DNA of 12,691 nucleotides from Deferribacterales bacterium (GCA_025997275.1 BNUJ01000040.1:1-12691), one strand, 5' to 3'. Positions 1 to 7,158 are shown, counted from the first letter of the stretch. Numbers and translations: made by a program. Notes: a model not told the origin generated them from the letters alone.

Positions 1-86
1 TAGTCTTGACATTTGTAAGCTATGAAAGAAATAGCTAGAACCAACGATATTGCAAAAGCTACGGTGGCTTTGGGAAACATACTCAT
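1..86 (-). CDS. 5' end of an unidentified membrane-anchored or exported protein (partial)
   Basis: Only the first 28 codons are visible; the frame stays open to the window edge. An ATG at 86-84 is preceded by a good Shine-Dalgarno GAGAGGT (complement of 94-100) at 7 nt spacing, which supports a real start; a second ATG two codons later is an alternative. The peptide starts MSMFPKATVAF and continues with a hydrophobic stretch of about 20 residues ending IAYKCQD, so it has an N-terminal membrane anchor or uncleaved signal. The Cys is too far from a classical lipobox context to call it a lipoprotein. The gene is divergent from the Lrp/AsnC-type regulator and shares a 158 bp intergenic region with it, so it may be a target of that regulator (inference). 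The family cannot be recognised from this fragment. Confidence 0.6.
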   Translation of the reverse strand, partial: MSMFPKATVAFAISLVLAISFIAYKCQD

Positions 87-119
87 TAAATCAACCTCTC
101 AAAATAGTGGAACCTCCAT

Positions 120-148
120 AAACTATCTTACTACATTTAGTTTGTCAA
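120..148 (-). promoter_or_regulatory. Putative sigma-70 promoter for the leftward partial gene
   Basis: On the minus strand a perfect TTGACA (complement of 143-148) is followed after 17 nt by TAGTTT (complement of 120-125). The -35 is consensus but the -10 matches only three of six bases, so the assignment rests mainly on the -35 box and on the correctly oriented start codon at 86. Confidence 0.4.
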
Positions 149-162
149 ATAATTTTGATATA

Positions 163-192
163 TTGACAGAACGCAAAATAGTATTATATTAT
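163..192 (+). promoter_or_regulatory. Putative sigma-70 promoter of the Lrp/AsnC regulator cluster
   Basis: A perfect TTGACA at 163-168 is followed by TATATT at 185-190 (16 nt spacer) or TATTAT at 187-192 (18 nt spacer). Either gives a near-consensus promoter with a leader of roughly 45-50 nt before the ATG at 245. Its -35 box lies only 14 bp from the oppositely oriented TTGACA of the leftward gene. Confidence 0.65.
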
Positions 193-244
193 TAGATACG
201 CCAACATTTATTCCATAAAATGTTTTGTGCCAATTGGAGGATTT

Positions 245-697
245 ATGGTTTTAGACGATACTGACAAGAAGATTATAAATATGTTGTTGCAGTCTGGCAG
301 GGTGTCCTATACGGACATCGCGAGAGCTGTTAATATGAAACCGCCCTCTGTTATAGACCGCATTAGGAAGCTGGAGGGGGACGGCATCATAAAGGGCTAC
401 ACCGCTACCATTGACTACCAGAAGCTGGGCTATGGCGTTACCGCCTATATAGGCATATCGCTTGAGAGCACAGAGCACATGACGACTGTGGACGCGCTTA
501 TCCGCAATGCAGACGATGCGCTTATCAGCTGTTGCCACGTTGCGGGCGACTTTACATTGATAGCAAAAGTCGTAACGGAGACGACCGATTCGCTTGCTCA
601 TATCGTTAAAAACCTTCGCGCAATACAGGGGGTTACTAAAACTAATACAATCCTTATTTTTTCTACGCTTATGGACCGTCCGCGTGTTTTAGATTAA
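245..697 (+). CDS. Lrp/AsnC family transcriptional regulator
   Basis: A 150-residue protein with the family's normal length and layout. An N-terminal winged helix-turn-helix spans about residues 3-52 (LDDTDKKIINML, then SYTDIARAVNMKPPSVIDRIRKLE), followed by a linker strand (GIIKGYTATID). The RAM/AsnC ligand-binding and oligomerisation domain covers about 62-140, including the VAGDF segment typical of its core. Members bind DNA as dimers or octamers and respond to amino acids. I chose the ATG at 245: GGAGG at 236-240 sits just upstream, although spacing is short. A GTG at 227 in the same frame would add six residues with no site of its own. It lies 6 nt before a chorismate mutase gene, which suggests but does not prove a role in aromatic amino acid control. 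The divergent promoter region next to it is the natural place for autoregulation. The ligand is unknown. Confidence 0.9.
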   Translation: MVLDDTDKKIINMLLQSGRVSYTDIARAVNMKPPSVIDRIRKLEGDGIIKGYTATIDYQKLGYGVTAYIGISLESTEHMTTVDALIRNADDALISCCHVAGDFTLIAKVVTETTDSLAHIVKNLRAIQGVTKTNTILIFSTLMDRPRVLD

Positions 698-703
698 ACG
701 TTA

Positions 704-976
704 ATGTCTGATATTTCAGCTGGGTTACAGGAGCATAGGGAGATAATAGATAGGGTGGACAATAGCATTGCCGAGTTGCTATCTATGCGATTTGAGTTGA
801 CGGATTCTATAGGAACGCTGAAACGTGAGGCTAATATTAGTCTGTCTGACAGCGAGCGTGAGACAGCGATTATTGAGCGTGTTTCGGAACTTGCAGTTGG
901 CTTGGAACGTGAAGAGATTGCTAAAATATATGCCACTATATTTGCAGTTAGCAAAGCCAGGATGGCAAAGAGCTAA
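704..976 (+). CDS. aroQ: AroQ-class chorismate mutase, monofunctional
   Basis: A 90-residue all-helical protein, the usual length of a stand-alone AroQ chorismate mutase, which converts chorismate to prephenate in phenylalanine and tyrosine synthesis. Residues aligned by eye with the E. coli P-protein mutase active site are present: R12 in HREIID, R29 in SMRFEL, K40 in TLKRE, and D49, R52 and E53 in SDSERE. The C-terminal helix ends SKARMAKS, so where many members have S-x-x-x-Q the Gln position appears to be Met87; this polar active-site residue seems to be absent or shifted. The start ATG lies 6 nt after the regulator's stop without an obvious ribosome site, suggesting translational coupling. 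Its stop codon TAA overlaps the Shine-Dalgarno of the next gene. No prephenate dehydratase or dehydrogenase domain is attached. Confidence 0.85.
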   Translation: MSDISAGLQEHREIIDRVDNSIAELLSMRFELTDSIGTLKREANISLSDSERETAIIERVSELAVGLEREEIAKIYATIFAVSKARMAKS

Positions 977-981
977 GGAGG
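975..981 (+). promoter_or_regulatory. Shine-Dalgarno AAGGAGG that fixes a TTG start
   Basis: A full AAGGAGG begins inside the chorismate mutase stop codon and sits 8 nt before TTG at 990. It argues that the CBS membrane protein starts there and not at an in-frame ATG at 825 deep inside the preceding gene. Confidence 0.8.
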
Positions 982-989
982 ACTTTCGT

Positions 990-2225
990 TTGGATTCTGA
1001 TGATATACCGAGTTTAATTTTTACCATTTTATCTGTCTTATTTTTTGCTTTTCTATCGTTATCAGAGGCTATCATAGGTGGGCTTGGATGGTTGCGCATA
1101 CGACGGCTGTTGGAAGAGGCTGACGAGAGACATCCGCGCCTAGAAGCACTGTGGAATAACCGCTCAAACCAGCTTGCTCTTACTGTCAGGCTTGCTAAAT
1201 TGGCTACCGTTATGCTAATTGCGGCAACCACGCTTTCCGATTCCTCTGCTTTCTGGCTTGCCAATGTTGTTGCCGCATTAGTTTTGGTAGGCGTAGTGCT
1301 TCCTACGCTGCTGGCAGATATTGCAACTAAAAGGCTATTGGTCTCAACGCTCCATACCTTATATCCATTTTATGTGCTCTTTTATCCGATGACGTCCCTT
1401 GTAGGCAAGCTTTCTGCTTGGAATAAACGTATCTTTGGGGATAGAGAGGGCAAATCTGTCGTCACTGAAGACGATATAGAATATATGCTTGACGTAAGTG
1501 GCAAGCAAGGCGTGCTTGAGGATGGGGCGCACGAGATGATAAGTGGCGTGTTTGATATATCGGAAATGCAGGTTAAAGAGGTTATGGTGCCACGCACCGA
1601 TATGATAGCTATTTCACAGGACATATCAAAGGATGAACTGCTTGATATAATAGAGGAATGTGGCTATTCAAGAATCCCTGTCTATGAAGAAACACTTGAT
1701 AACATCAGGGGCATCTTATATACAAAAGACGTAGTTAAGATGTTACGTGAAGGGGCGGACATAACTGAGTATATGAAACAGATTCACGAGGCATTGTTCG
1801 TGCCTGAAACTAAGTGGGCTGACGATATGCTCAGAGAACTACAGCGAGCGCATCTGCAAATGGCGGTTGTAGTGGATGAATACGGTGGGGTAGCGGGTAT
1901 TGTCACTATGGAGGATATACTGGAACAGATTGTCGGTGATATATGGGATGAGCACGATGATACAGCAGAGCTGATAACCAAGATAGATGACACCATATAT
2001 AAGGTGAACGCACGCACGACTATCTATGACTTATACGAATATTTTCAAATTGAAGATGAAGATGAGGAGCGTGGCTACGATACAGTAGGCGGACTAGTAT
2101 ATTCGCTGGCGGGCGAGATACCCCAAGTGGGGGATAAGTATGATTGGCGCGACTTCAACATATCTGTCAGCAAGATGGATAATAACAGAGTAGAGGAGGT
2201 AGAGCTGGTGCGAAATCTGTTATAG
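990..2225 (+). CDS. CorC/HlyC (CNNM) family membrane protein with CBS pair
   Basis: A 411-residue protein starting at TTG 990. The N-terminal DUF21/CNNM-like region has about four hydrophobic segments (near residues 7-29, 66-82, 86-110 and 121-140). The linker contains a typical acidic stretch (VVTEDDIEYML). A Bateman module of two CBS domains follows (about 196-320), with KEVMVPRTDMIAI and the very characteristic VVVDEYGGVAGIVTMEDILE. A C-terminal CorC_HlyC domain covers about 330-411 (GYDTVGGLV). Family members are inner-membrane transporters or regulators of Mg2+/Co2+ efflux; 'haemolysin' is a legacy name. A longer frame back to 825 exists, but those residues lie in the chorismate mutase gene and lack the family pattern. 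Ion specificity cannot be read from the sequence. It is probably co-transcribed with the regulator and the mutase, although no functional link is obvious. Confidence 0.9.
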   Translation: MDSDDIPSLIFTILSVLFFAFLSLSEAIIGGLGWLRIRRLLEEADERHPRLEALWNNRSNQLALTVRLAKLATVMLIAATTLSDSSAFWLANVVAALVLVGVVLPTLLADIATKRLLVSTLHTLYPFYVLFYPMTSLVGKLSAWNKRIFGDREGKSVVTEDDIEYMLDVSGKQGVLEDGAHEMISGVFDISEMQVKEVMVPRTDMIAISQDISKDELLDIIEECGYSRIPVYEETLDNIRGILYTKDVVKMLREGADITEYMKQIHEALFVPETKWADDMLRELQRAHLQMAVVVDEYGGVAGIVTMEDILEQIVGDIWDEHDDTAELITKIDDTIYKVNARTTIYDLYEYFQIEDEDEERGYDTVGGLVYSLAGEIPQVGDKYDWRDFNISVSKMDNNRVEEVELVRNLL

Positions 2226-2244
2226 ATATTTTCAGCCCTTGCTC

Positions 2245-2273
2245 TTGACTTGCTAAACTATCTGTATTATCAT
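2245..2273 (+). promoter_or_regulatory. Putative sigma-70 promoter of the parB operon
   Basis: TTGACT at 2245-2250, a 17 nt spacer, and TATCAT at 2268-2273 (five of six matches to each consensus). A start site near 2280 would leave a leader of only about 23 nt containing TTGGAGG before the TTG start of parB. It sits in the 77 bp gap after the CorC-type gene. Confidence 0.6.
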
Positions 2274-2302
2274 TAAATCTCCGTTGTATTTTGGAGGTTC
2301 AT

Positions 2303-3211
2303 TTGAGTCTGAATAAACGTTTAGGGCGTGGGCTAGAGTCTTTAATTCCCATTGGCGGTAGCGACTCTGCGGGGCAAAGCGATATTAATGCACGATTTCG
2401 TGAGATTGACATTACCGACATTATGCCCAACATAAAGCAACCACGTAAAGACTTTGATAAGGATGCACTTGAGGCTCTCGTATCATCGGTGCGAGATAAG
2501 GGCGTGTTGCAACCGATAGTCGTAGTTAAAACTAGCGAATCAAAATATATGCTCATATCGGGAGAGCGTCGCTGGCGTGCTGCAGGCTTTGCGGGCTTAA
2601 AAACACTGCCCGCACTCATCACAGAGCCACTTGCCGATACAGATAATTTAGAATTAGCTTTAATAGAAAACACTCAAAGGGACGACTTAAAGCCATTAGA
2701 GCTTGCGCGGGCATATAGAGAGCTAATGGATAGTTGCGACTACAGGCAGGAGGACGTAGCTAGGATTGCTGGCAAAAGTCGCCCCGCTGTAGCAAACACG
2801 TTAAGACTGCTAGATTTGCCGACAGACGTATCAGATGCATTGGAACAAAAGCTAATATCAGAGGGGCATGCAAGAGTTTTTCTATCCATACCTAAAAATT
2901 ATTGCCATAAGCTGTTAAATGACGTATTATCAAGGAACTTGTCCGTTAGGCAGACAGAGCTTTTGGCAAAGCGCATACAGGACGAGGCTAACGGCAGGGG
3001 TGCTAGTGTAGCTAAAAATAGCGAGACACAGGGCAGTGCTAGCCTAGATGCTGATATCCTAGCAATTGTGCGTGAAATGGAGCAGTTTTTTGACTCTAAA
3101 GTGTCGTTTAAGACGCGCGGTAAAAACAGAGAGCGCGGCGTGATAGAGATACGCTACGACTCGCAGGACGATTTAGACAGGATAGTAAATAAAGTCAGGG
3201 GAGAAGTATAG
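2303..3211 (+). CDS. parB: ParB/Spo0J chromosome-partitioning protein
   Basis: A 302-residue ParB of standard length. The N-terminal LGRGLESLI (about 7-15) is the ParA-stimulating motif. The CTP-binding ParB/Srx domain holds ISGERRWRAA (about 85-94) and the second box IENTQRDDL (121-129). The helix-turn-helix that binds parS lies at about 149-172 (EDVARIAGKSRPAVANTL), followed by a basic linker and a C-terminal dimerisation region (about 250-302). I take TTG 2303 as start because GGAGG at 2293-2297 is 5 nt upstream and the product then begins MSLNKRLGRGL as in homologues; the in-frame TTG at 2291 overlaps that ribosome site. ParB loads on parS as a CTP-dependent clamp and works with the ATPase ParA in origin segregation. 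Unusually, parA is not beside it: the upstream gene is the CorC-type protein. The stop abuts the bactofilin start. Confidence 0.95.
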   Translation: MSLNKRLGRGLESLIPIGGSDSAGQSDINARFREIDITDIMPNIKQPRKDFDKDALEALVSSVRDKGVLQPIVVVKTSESKYMLISGERRWRAAGFAGLKTLPALITEPLADTDNLELALIENTQRDDLKPLELARAYRELMDSCDYRQEDVARIAGKSRPAVANTLRLLDLPTDVSDALEQKLISEGHARVFLSIPKNYCHKLLNDVLSRNLSVRQTELLAKRIQDEANGRGASVAKNSETQGSASLDADILAIVREMEQFFDSKVSFKTRGKNRERGVIEIRYDSQDDLDRIVNKVRGEV

Positions 3212-3583
3212 ATGTTGAAAGTTACGAAGGAAAATACTGGTGTTGATGCCCTGCTGGGGCAGAATACATCCTTCAATGGAACGCTGGTTTTTGACGGCAT
3301 AGTCCGCATTGACGGCAACTTTGAGGGAAAGATTAAGACCAATGACACGCTCATAATAGCCGAATACGGTAAGGTCAACGCTGAGGTAGAGGCGGGGGTC
3401 GTTAAAATACTAGGCGACTTTTCGGGCACTATATCTGCAAGTAGCAAGGTAGAGATGTATAAACCTGCGCAAGTAAAGGGTGTTTTAAGAACGCCTAATA
3501 TCCGTATGGAAGAGGGTGTTATGTTCAATGGTAGCACCGAAATGGGGCGTTCTGGCGGGACGTCGTCATCAACAGAAGACTAA
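3212..3583 (+). CDS. Bactofilin (polymer-forming cytoskeletal protein)
   Basis: A 123-residue protein made almost wholly of the bactofilin (DUF583) right-handed beta-helix. After a short tail come TSFNGTLVFDGIVRIDGNFEG (about 19-39), then repeating hydrophobic-glycine turns such as VNAEVEAGVVKILGDFSG and VKGVLRTPNIRMEEGVMFNG, ending in a Ser/Thr-rich polar tail (about 112-123). Bactofilins polymerise without nucleotide into filaments that scaffold envelope enzymes or segregation proteins. The ATG follows the parB stop with no gap and is served by a GGGGAGAAG site inside parB, so the two are almost certainly co-translated. In Myxococcus, bactofilins help position the ParAB machinery, so the adjacency fits a shared role in organising the chromosome or cell pole (inference). 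Confidence 0.92.
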   Translation: MLKVTKENTGVDALLGQNTSFNGTLVFDGIVRIDGNFEGKIKTNDTLIIAEYGKVNAEVEAGVVKILGDFSGTISASSKVEMYKPAQVKGVLRTPNIRMEEGVMFNGSTEMGRSGGTSSSTED

Positions 3584-3586
3584 TCC

Positions 3587-4336
3587 ATGCGTAGACCGCT
3601 TATAGCTGCCAACTGGAAGATGTTCCTTACCCCTGATGAGGGCGTATCTCTTGTGAAATCCGTTATGGCGGCTAATGTGGACTATGCTAAAGTTGACGTT
3701 TTAGTATCCCCTAGTTTTACTTCGCTTTATGCGGTATTTAATGCCGTTAAGGTTGCGGGCAAGCCTGTATCAGTTGCCGCACAGAATATTTGTGCTGAAG
3801 ACGAGGGAGCATTTACAGGCGAGGTAAGTTTGCAGATGGTAAAGGGTTGCGGTGCGGGTGCTGTTATACTTGGGCATTCTGAACGGCGCAACATCTTCAG
3901 CGAAAGCGATGAGCTTATAAATAAGAAAGCTATAAAGGTGTTATCAGGCGGGCTTACCGCATTGTTGTGTGTCGGCGAGCTATTAAATGAGCGCGAGTCA
4001 GGCAAAGCTGATGCGGTAGTGGTGGCACAGCTGGATAAGAACCTTAAAGGTGTGAAAGATTTGAGCAAGGTTGTTATAGCTTATGAACCTGTATGGGCTA
4101 TAGGTACGGGCAAGACGGCTACGCCTGCGGATGCCGAAGCAATGCATAAAACTATCCGCACATTTATAGGTAGCACTTATGGAGTAGCGGTAGCTGACAA
4201 CCTGCGCATACTTTACGGCGGCAGTGTAAAGCCTGATAATATATCTATGCTTATGAAAGAACCTGACATAGATGGTGCACTCGTAGGTGGTGCCAGCTTA
4301 AAGGCTGACCAGTTTCTAAAAATTATAAACTACTAG
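3587..4336 (+). CDS. tpiA: Triosephosphate isomerase
   Basis: A complete 249-residue TIM barrel that interconverts dihydroxyacetone phosphate and glyceraldehyde 3-phosphate in glycolysis and gluconeogenesis. Visible active-site elements are N9 and K11 in AANWKM, catalytic H97 in ILGHSERR, catalytic base E167 in AYEPVWAIGTG, the flexible loop 6 (about 171-178, AIGTGKTA), and the phosphate-binding LYGGSVKPDN and DGALVGGASL near the C-terminus. All key residues are intact. It begins 3 nt after the bactofilin stop and its TAG overlaps the ribosome site of secG, so it belongs to one operon with parB, bactofilin and secG. A tpiA-secG junction is common in several proteobacterial and related phyla. 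Confidence 0.97.
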   Translation: MRRPLIAANWKMFLTPDEGVSLVKSVMAANVDYAKVDVLVSPSFTSLYAVFNAVKVAGKPVSVAAQNICAEDEGAFTGEVSLQMVKGCGAGAVILGHSERRNIFSESDELINKKAIKVLSGGLTALLCVGELLNERESGKADAVVVAQLDKNLKGVKDLSKVVIAYEPVWAIGTGKTATPADAEAMHKTIRTFIGSTYGVAVADNLRILYGGSVKPDNISMLMKEPDIDGALVGGASLKADQFLKIINY

Positions 4337-4345
4337 GAGAGTCCT

Positions 4346-4633
4346 TTGTATAGTATTGTATTAGCCTTTCATGTGTTTGTTTGCGTGCTCTTGATAGTTG
4401 CAGTTCTCTTGCAGTCAGGCAAGGAAGGCGGGCTTGGCGCATCGTTCGGCGGCGGGGCGGGCGACAATATGTTTGGTCCGGGTGCCCCAGCTAACATTAT
4501 GAATAAAGTCACAACCGTGATAGCGGCATGTTTTTTACTGCTATCTCTAACGCTTGCTTTAATGTCAGATGACAGGGCTAAGGACAGCATATTGAAAGAT
4601 TACGAAGCTACCCAGCAGCAACAGCAACAATAG
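4346..4633 (+). CDS. secG: Preprotein translocase subunit SecG
   Basis: A 95-residue inner-membrane protein with the two-helix SecG topology. The first membrane segment is at about 3-22, followed by the conserved loop KEGGLGASFGGGAGDNMFGP (about 26-45, rich in Gly and Phe) and a second segment (about 55-73). A cytosolic or periplasmic tail ends in a run of six Gln. SecG assists SecYE and SecA in protein export. The start is TTG 4346, with AGGAGA at 4335-4340 embedded in the tpiA stop region and 5 nt spacing. The polyQ tail is encoded by a CAG/CAA repeat at 4614-4630, a possible slippage site but of no evident consequence. Confidence 0.93.
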   Translation: MYSIVLAFHVFVCVLLIVAVLLQSGKEGGLGASFGGGAGDNMFGPGAPANIMNKVTTVIAACFLLLSLTLALMSDDRAKDSILKDYEATQQQQQQ

Positions 4634-4648
4634 TTGCCTATGTAAATT

Positions 4649-6292
4649 ATGCCAAGAAAGTCGCTACTTTGCCTATCTACTCTGTTTCTGTTCCTCGTTG
4701 CCGTTTCTTGCGACAACAAGGGTAAGTCTAGCATAGCTGACGAACATCTACCTTTGAGGGAACGTTCTGTGAGCCACCCCAATGGTGATATGCTGGTATA
4801 TGCGATGTTTGGTGAACCGCTGAATATGTTGCCTCCGCTGGCTACCGACCATCCCTCGCATGAAGTGACAGGCTTGGTGTATAACGGGTTGATAGCAGTT
4901 GATAAGAAGTTAAACCTTAAAGGAGATTTGGCAAAACGCTGGGAAGTCAGCTCTGATAATCTAAAAATTACATTTCATCTAAGAAACGATGTGCTGTGGC
5001 ACGATGGTGTTCCGTTTAATGCGGAGGATGTTATCTTTACCTACGAGTTCATAGTAAATCCTAATACGCCGACTGCTTATGGAGACGACTTTAAGCATAT
5101 TAAAAATATCTATGCACCCGATAACTGGACAGTTGTAGTAGAATATAATGAACCTTATGCCCCTGCACTGCTTAGTTGGGGCACGTCAATACTGCCGAAG
5201 CACCTGCTAGCTGATACACCACCTGTGCGCTCTGCCCTGCAGAGGAATCCGATAGGCACGGGACCGTTTATCTTTGCTGGCTGGGAGGCTAACAAGTCTA
5301 TTACATTGCACGCTAATCCTGCATATTATAAGGGGCAACCTTATATATCAACTATCCAGTTTCGGTTCTTTCAAGACCAGAGTGCGGGTTTTATGGAGCT
5401 ATTGAACGGTTCGGTAGATGTAATGCCACTGACGCCTGCACAATATATGAAACAGACTGATACATCGCGATTTAGTGAGCTTTATAATAAATATGACTAT
5501 CCTGCGTTGGCGTATAGCTATATCGGCTATAACCTGCGCTCTGATATACTTGGCGATAAACGTGTTCGTAAGGCGTTGGCACTGGCAACCCCTAAGGAGC
5601 AGATTATTGATAATGTAATGCTAGGTCTTGCACAGTCTGTGGAATCGCCATACTTGCCGGGCACTTTATGGTATAATAGCAAGCTGACGAAAACTGATTA
5701 CGCCCCTGAAAAAGCCTTGAAGTTGTTAAATGAAGCGGGCTGGGTGAAGAGCGCAAGTGGACTGTTGGAGAAAAGCGGACAGCCGTTGAAGTTAACGCTG
5801 ACTACCAATCAAAATCCTACTAGGGCACGTATATTAGAGATATTACAGCAAAGCTGGTCAGCGTTAGGAATAGATGTCTCTATTAGGGTACTTGAGTGGG
5901 GGATATTCATAAACGAGTATGTTAACAAGGGCAATTTTGATGTAATCATGCTAGGCTGGACTATGGGGATAGACCCGAACCAATCCGCTATATGGCATTC
6001 TGCTCCTTGCGATAACAGCGTGGCTACATTAAACTATATATGTTTTAATAATGCACGTGTGGATAGTTTGTTGGAATTGGGCTTAAAGACATTTAACGAA
6101 AAGCAGCGCAAAGGCTACTATGACGAGCTACAAACGATATTGGCAGACGAACAGCCCTACACGTTTCTATATGCTCCGCGTGAGGTGCTGGCGGTGGCAA
6201 AGCGATTTAAGGGGGTGGAGCTGTCGCCTGCTGGTGTGACGTATAATATAGACGAATGGTATGTGCCTAAAAATGAACAAAAGTATAGGTGA
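4649..6292 (+). CDS. Family 5 extracellular solute-binding lipoprotein (peptide/nickel ABC type)
   Basis: A 547-residue periplasmic binding lipoprotein. The signal peptide ends in a lipobox-like VAVSC with the lipid-anchoring Cys at residue 21. The +2 residue is Asp, the inner-membrane retention signal in enterobacteria. The SBP_bac_5 signature covers about 91-134 (KGDLAKRWEV, then LRNDVLWHDGVPFNAEDV), followed by typical later blocks (GTGPFIFAGWE, then RKALALATPKEQIIDNVM) and a C-terminal NIDEWYVP. Family members deliver oligopeptides, dipeptides, nickel or sugars to an ABC permease; the substrate is not readable here. It follows secG by 15 nt without a strong ribosome site. No permease or ATPase genes are nearby, so this is an orphan binding protein whose membrane partners must be elsewhere. 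Confidence 0.9.
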   Translation: MPRKSLLCLSTLFLFLVAVSCDNKGKSSIADEHLPLRERSVSHPNGDMLVYAMFGEPLNMLPPLATDHPSHEVTGLVYNGLIAVDKKLNLKGDLAKRWEVSSDNLKITFHLRNDVLWHDGVPFNAEDVIFTYEFIVNPNTPTAYGDDFKHIKNIYAPDNWTVVVEYNEPYAPALLSWGTSILPKHLLADTPPVRSALQRNPIGTGPFIFAGWEANKSITLHANPAYYKGQPYISTIQFRFFQDQSAGFMELLNGSVDVMPLTPAQYMKQTDTSRFSELYNKYDYPALAYSYIGYNLRSDILGDKRVRKALALATPKEQIIDNVMLGLAQSVESPYLPGTLWYNSKLTKTDYAPEKALKLLNEAGWVKSASGLLEKSGQPLKLTLTTNQNPTRARILEILQQSWSALGIDVSIRVLEWGIFINEYVNKGNFDVIMLGWTMGIDPNQSAIWHSAPCDNSVATLNYICFNNARVDSLLELGLKTFNEKQRKGYYDELQTILADEQPYTFLYAPREVLAVAKRFKGVELSPAGVTYNIDEWYVPKNEQKYR

Positions 6293-6338
6293 ACTTGTTC
6301 CTATAGTATTATGTCAGACAATAAAACCAAACTATTCT

Positions 6339-6364
6339 CTGCTGAATAGAAATTCGTTTAGCAG
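6339..6364 (+). other. Hairpin of uncertain role in the gap after the solute-binding protein gene
   Basis: CTGCTGAA (6339-6346) can pair with TTTAGCAG (6357-6364): eight base pairs including one G-U, with a 10 nt loop. No T-run follows, so it is not a classical intrinsic terminator. It could be an mRNA-processing or attenuating structure upstream of the DUF167 gene, or chance. Confidence 0.25.
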
Positions 6365-6388
6365 CGGGATTGAACAAGGAACTGCACA

Positions 6389-6676
6389 TTGAGTTTAGAT
6401 AAAATAAAGTTTTCCCTCTACATTCAGCCGGGTGCGAAGAATACTGAACTTGCGGGCAAGCATGGCGGGCTGATGAAGTTGCGCATATCCGCCCCGCCAG
6501 TTGAGGGTGCGGCAAATAAGGCTGTTGTGGAGTTTGTGGCAGGTTTTTTGGAGCTACCAAAATCCGCTGTTCACATAGTGAGCGGGGAGAAGTCGCGCAC
6601 GAAAACCATTGAGCTGACAACAAACAACGAGAAAGTAAAGGATAAACTAAGCAAGCTAATTGGAGGATATTTATGA
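6389..6676 (+). CDS. DUF167 (YggU-like) protein
   Basis: A 95-residue member of the DUF167/YggU family, a small alpha/beta fold widespread in bacteria, archaea and eukaryotes without an agreed biochemical role. The family pattern is clear: an opening strand FSLYIQPGAKNTEL, the hallmark KLRISAPPVEGAANKAVVEF (about 31-50), a helix, and the closing VHIVSGEKSRTKTIEL (about 65-80). The start is TTG 6389, with AAGGA at 6376-6380 about 8 nt upstream. Length matches the family. Its TGA overlaps the ATG of the next gene in an ATGA motif, so translation of the two is probably coupled. Confidence 0.88.
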   Translation: MSLDKIKFSLYIQPGAKNTELAGKHGGLMKLRISAPPVEGAANKAVVEFVAGFLELPKSAVHIVSGEKSRTKTIELTTNNEKVKDKLSKLIGGYL

Positions 6677-7143
6677 TACATCTGCCCATTAAAGAGCTAG
6701 ATAAATACAAAGATGCTAAAAAGCTTCTGGAGCTTGGCTATGCGTTTATTAAAGATACTGACGTTGCAAGCCTGCCACTAGGCAAGATTACCATAGCCAC
6801 TGGTGTTGAAGCTACCCTGCAAGAGCACCAGACAGCACCTGCAAGCGAAAAGCTGTTTGAAACGCACGATAAGTTCTTTGATATACAATTTATGGTCAGC
6901 GGGCAGGAGCTGTTTGGGTTTGCCAGACGCGAGGAGCTAACGGTAAATAAGCCCTATGACCCTGCAAAAGACATTACTTTTTATAATGAACCTGCAAACA
7001 GCGGCTATGTTCTGCTAAAAACAGACGAGATTATCGTGGTATCCCCAGATGAGGCACATAAGCCGTGTTGTTGCTTAGATAACAATCCTCAACTGGTTAA
7101 AAAACTTATAATAAAAGTTGCAGTTGGGAAATTCAGGGTTTAA
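6673..7143 (+). CDS. YhcH/YjgK/YiaL (DUF386) family protein
   Basis: A 156-residue single-domain cupin-like protein of the YhcH/YjgK/YiaL family, which includes the sialic acid anomerase NanQ (YhcH), the biofilm-related TabA and the beta-galactosidase subunit EbgC. The characteristic block FETHDKFFDIQFMVSGQE (about 62-79) carries E63, H65, D70 and Q72. A second block, SPDEAHKP (124-131), supplies H129; these residues form the likely metal and sugar site. Length is typical. The ATG overlaps the DUF167 stop by ATGA and has GGAGG at 6662-6666 inside that gene. No sialic acid or other sugar catabolic genes are nearby, so the substrate is open. Its stop faces the stop of the leftward membrane protein 15 bp away. 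Confidence 0.88.
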   Translation: MIHLPIKELDKYKDAKKLLELGYAFIKDTDVASLPLGKITIATGVEATLQEHQTAPASEKLFETHDKFFDIQFMVSGQELFGFARREELTVNKPYDPAKDITFYNEPANSGYVLLKTDEIIVVSPDEAHKPCCCLDNNPQLVKKLIIKVAVGKFRV

Positions 7144-7158
7144 TCTCAAAATAGATTT

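Noticed and set aside
825..989. N-terminal extension of the CorC-type protein back to an ATG at 825
   Set aside because: It would lie entirely within the chorismate mutase gene in another frame, gives no family-like sequence, and a full AAGGAGG precedes TTG 990.
4614..4630. CAG/CAA repeat at the end of secG as a phase-variation repeat
   Set aside because: It is in-frame trinucleotide coding for a short Gln tail; slippage would only alter the tail length.
6055..6060. CACGTG, the core of a parS site
   Set aside because: The flanks do not continue the 16 bp parS palindrome, and it lies inside the solute-binding protein gene; a six-base match is expected by chance.
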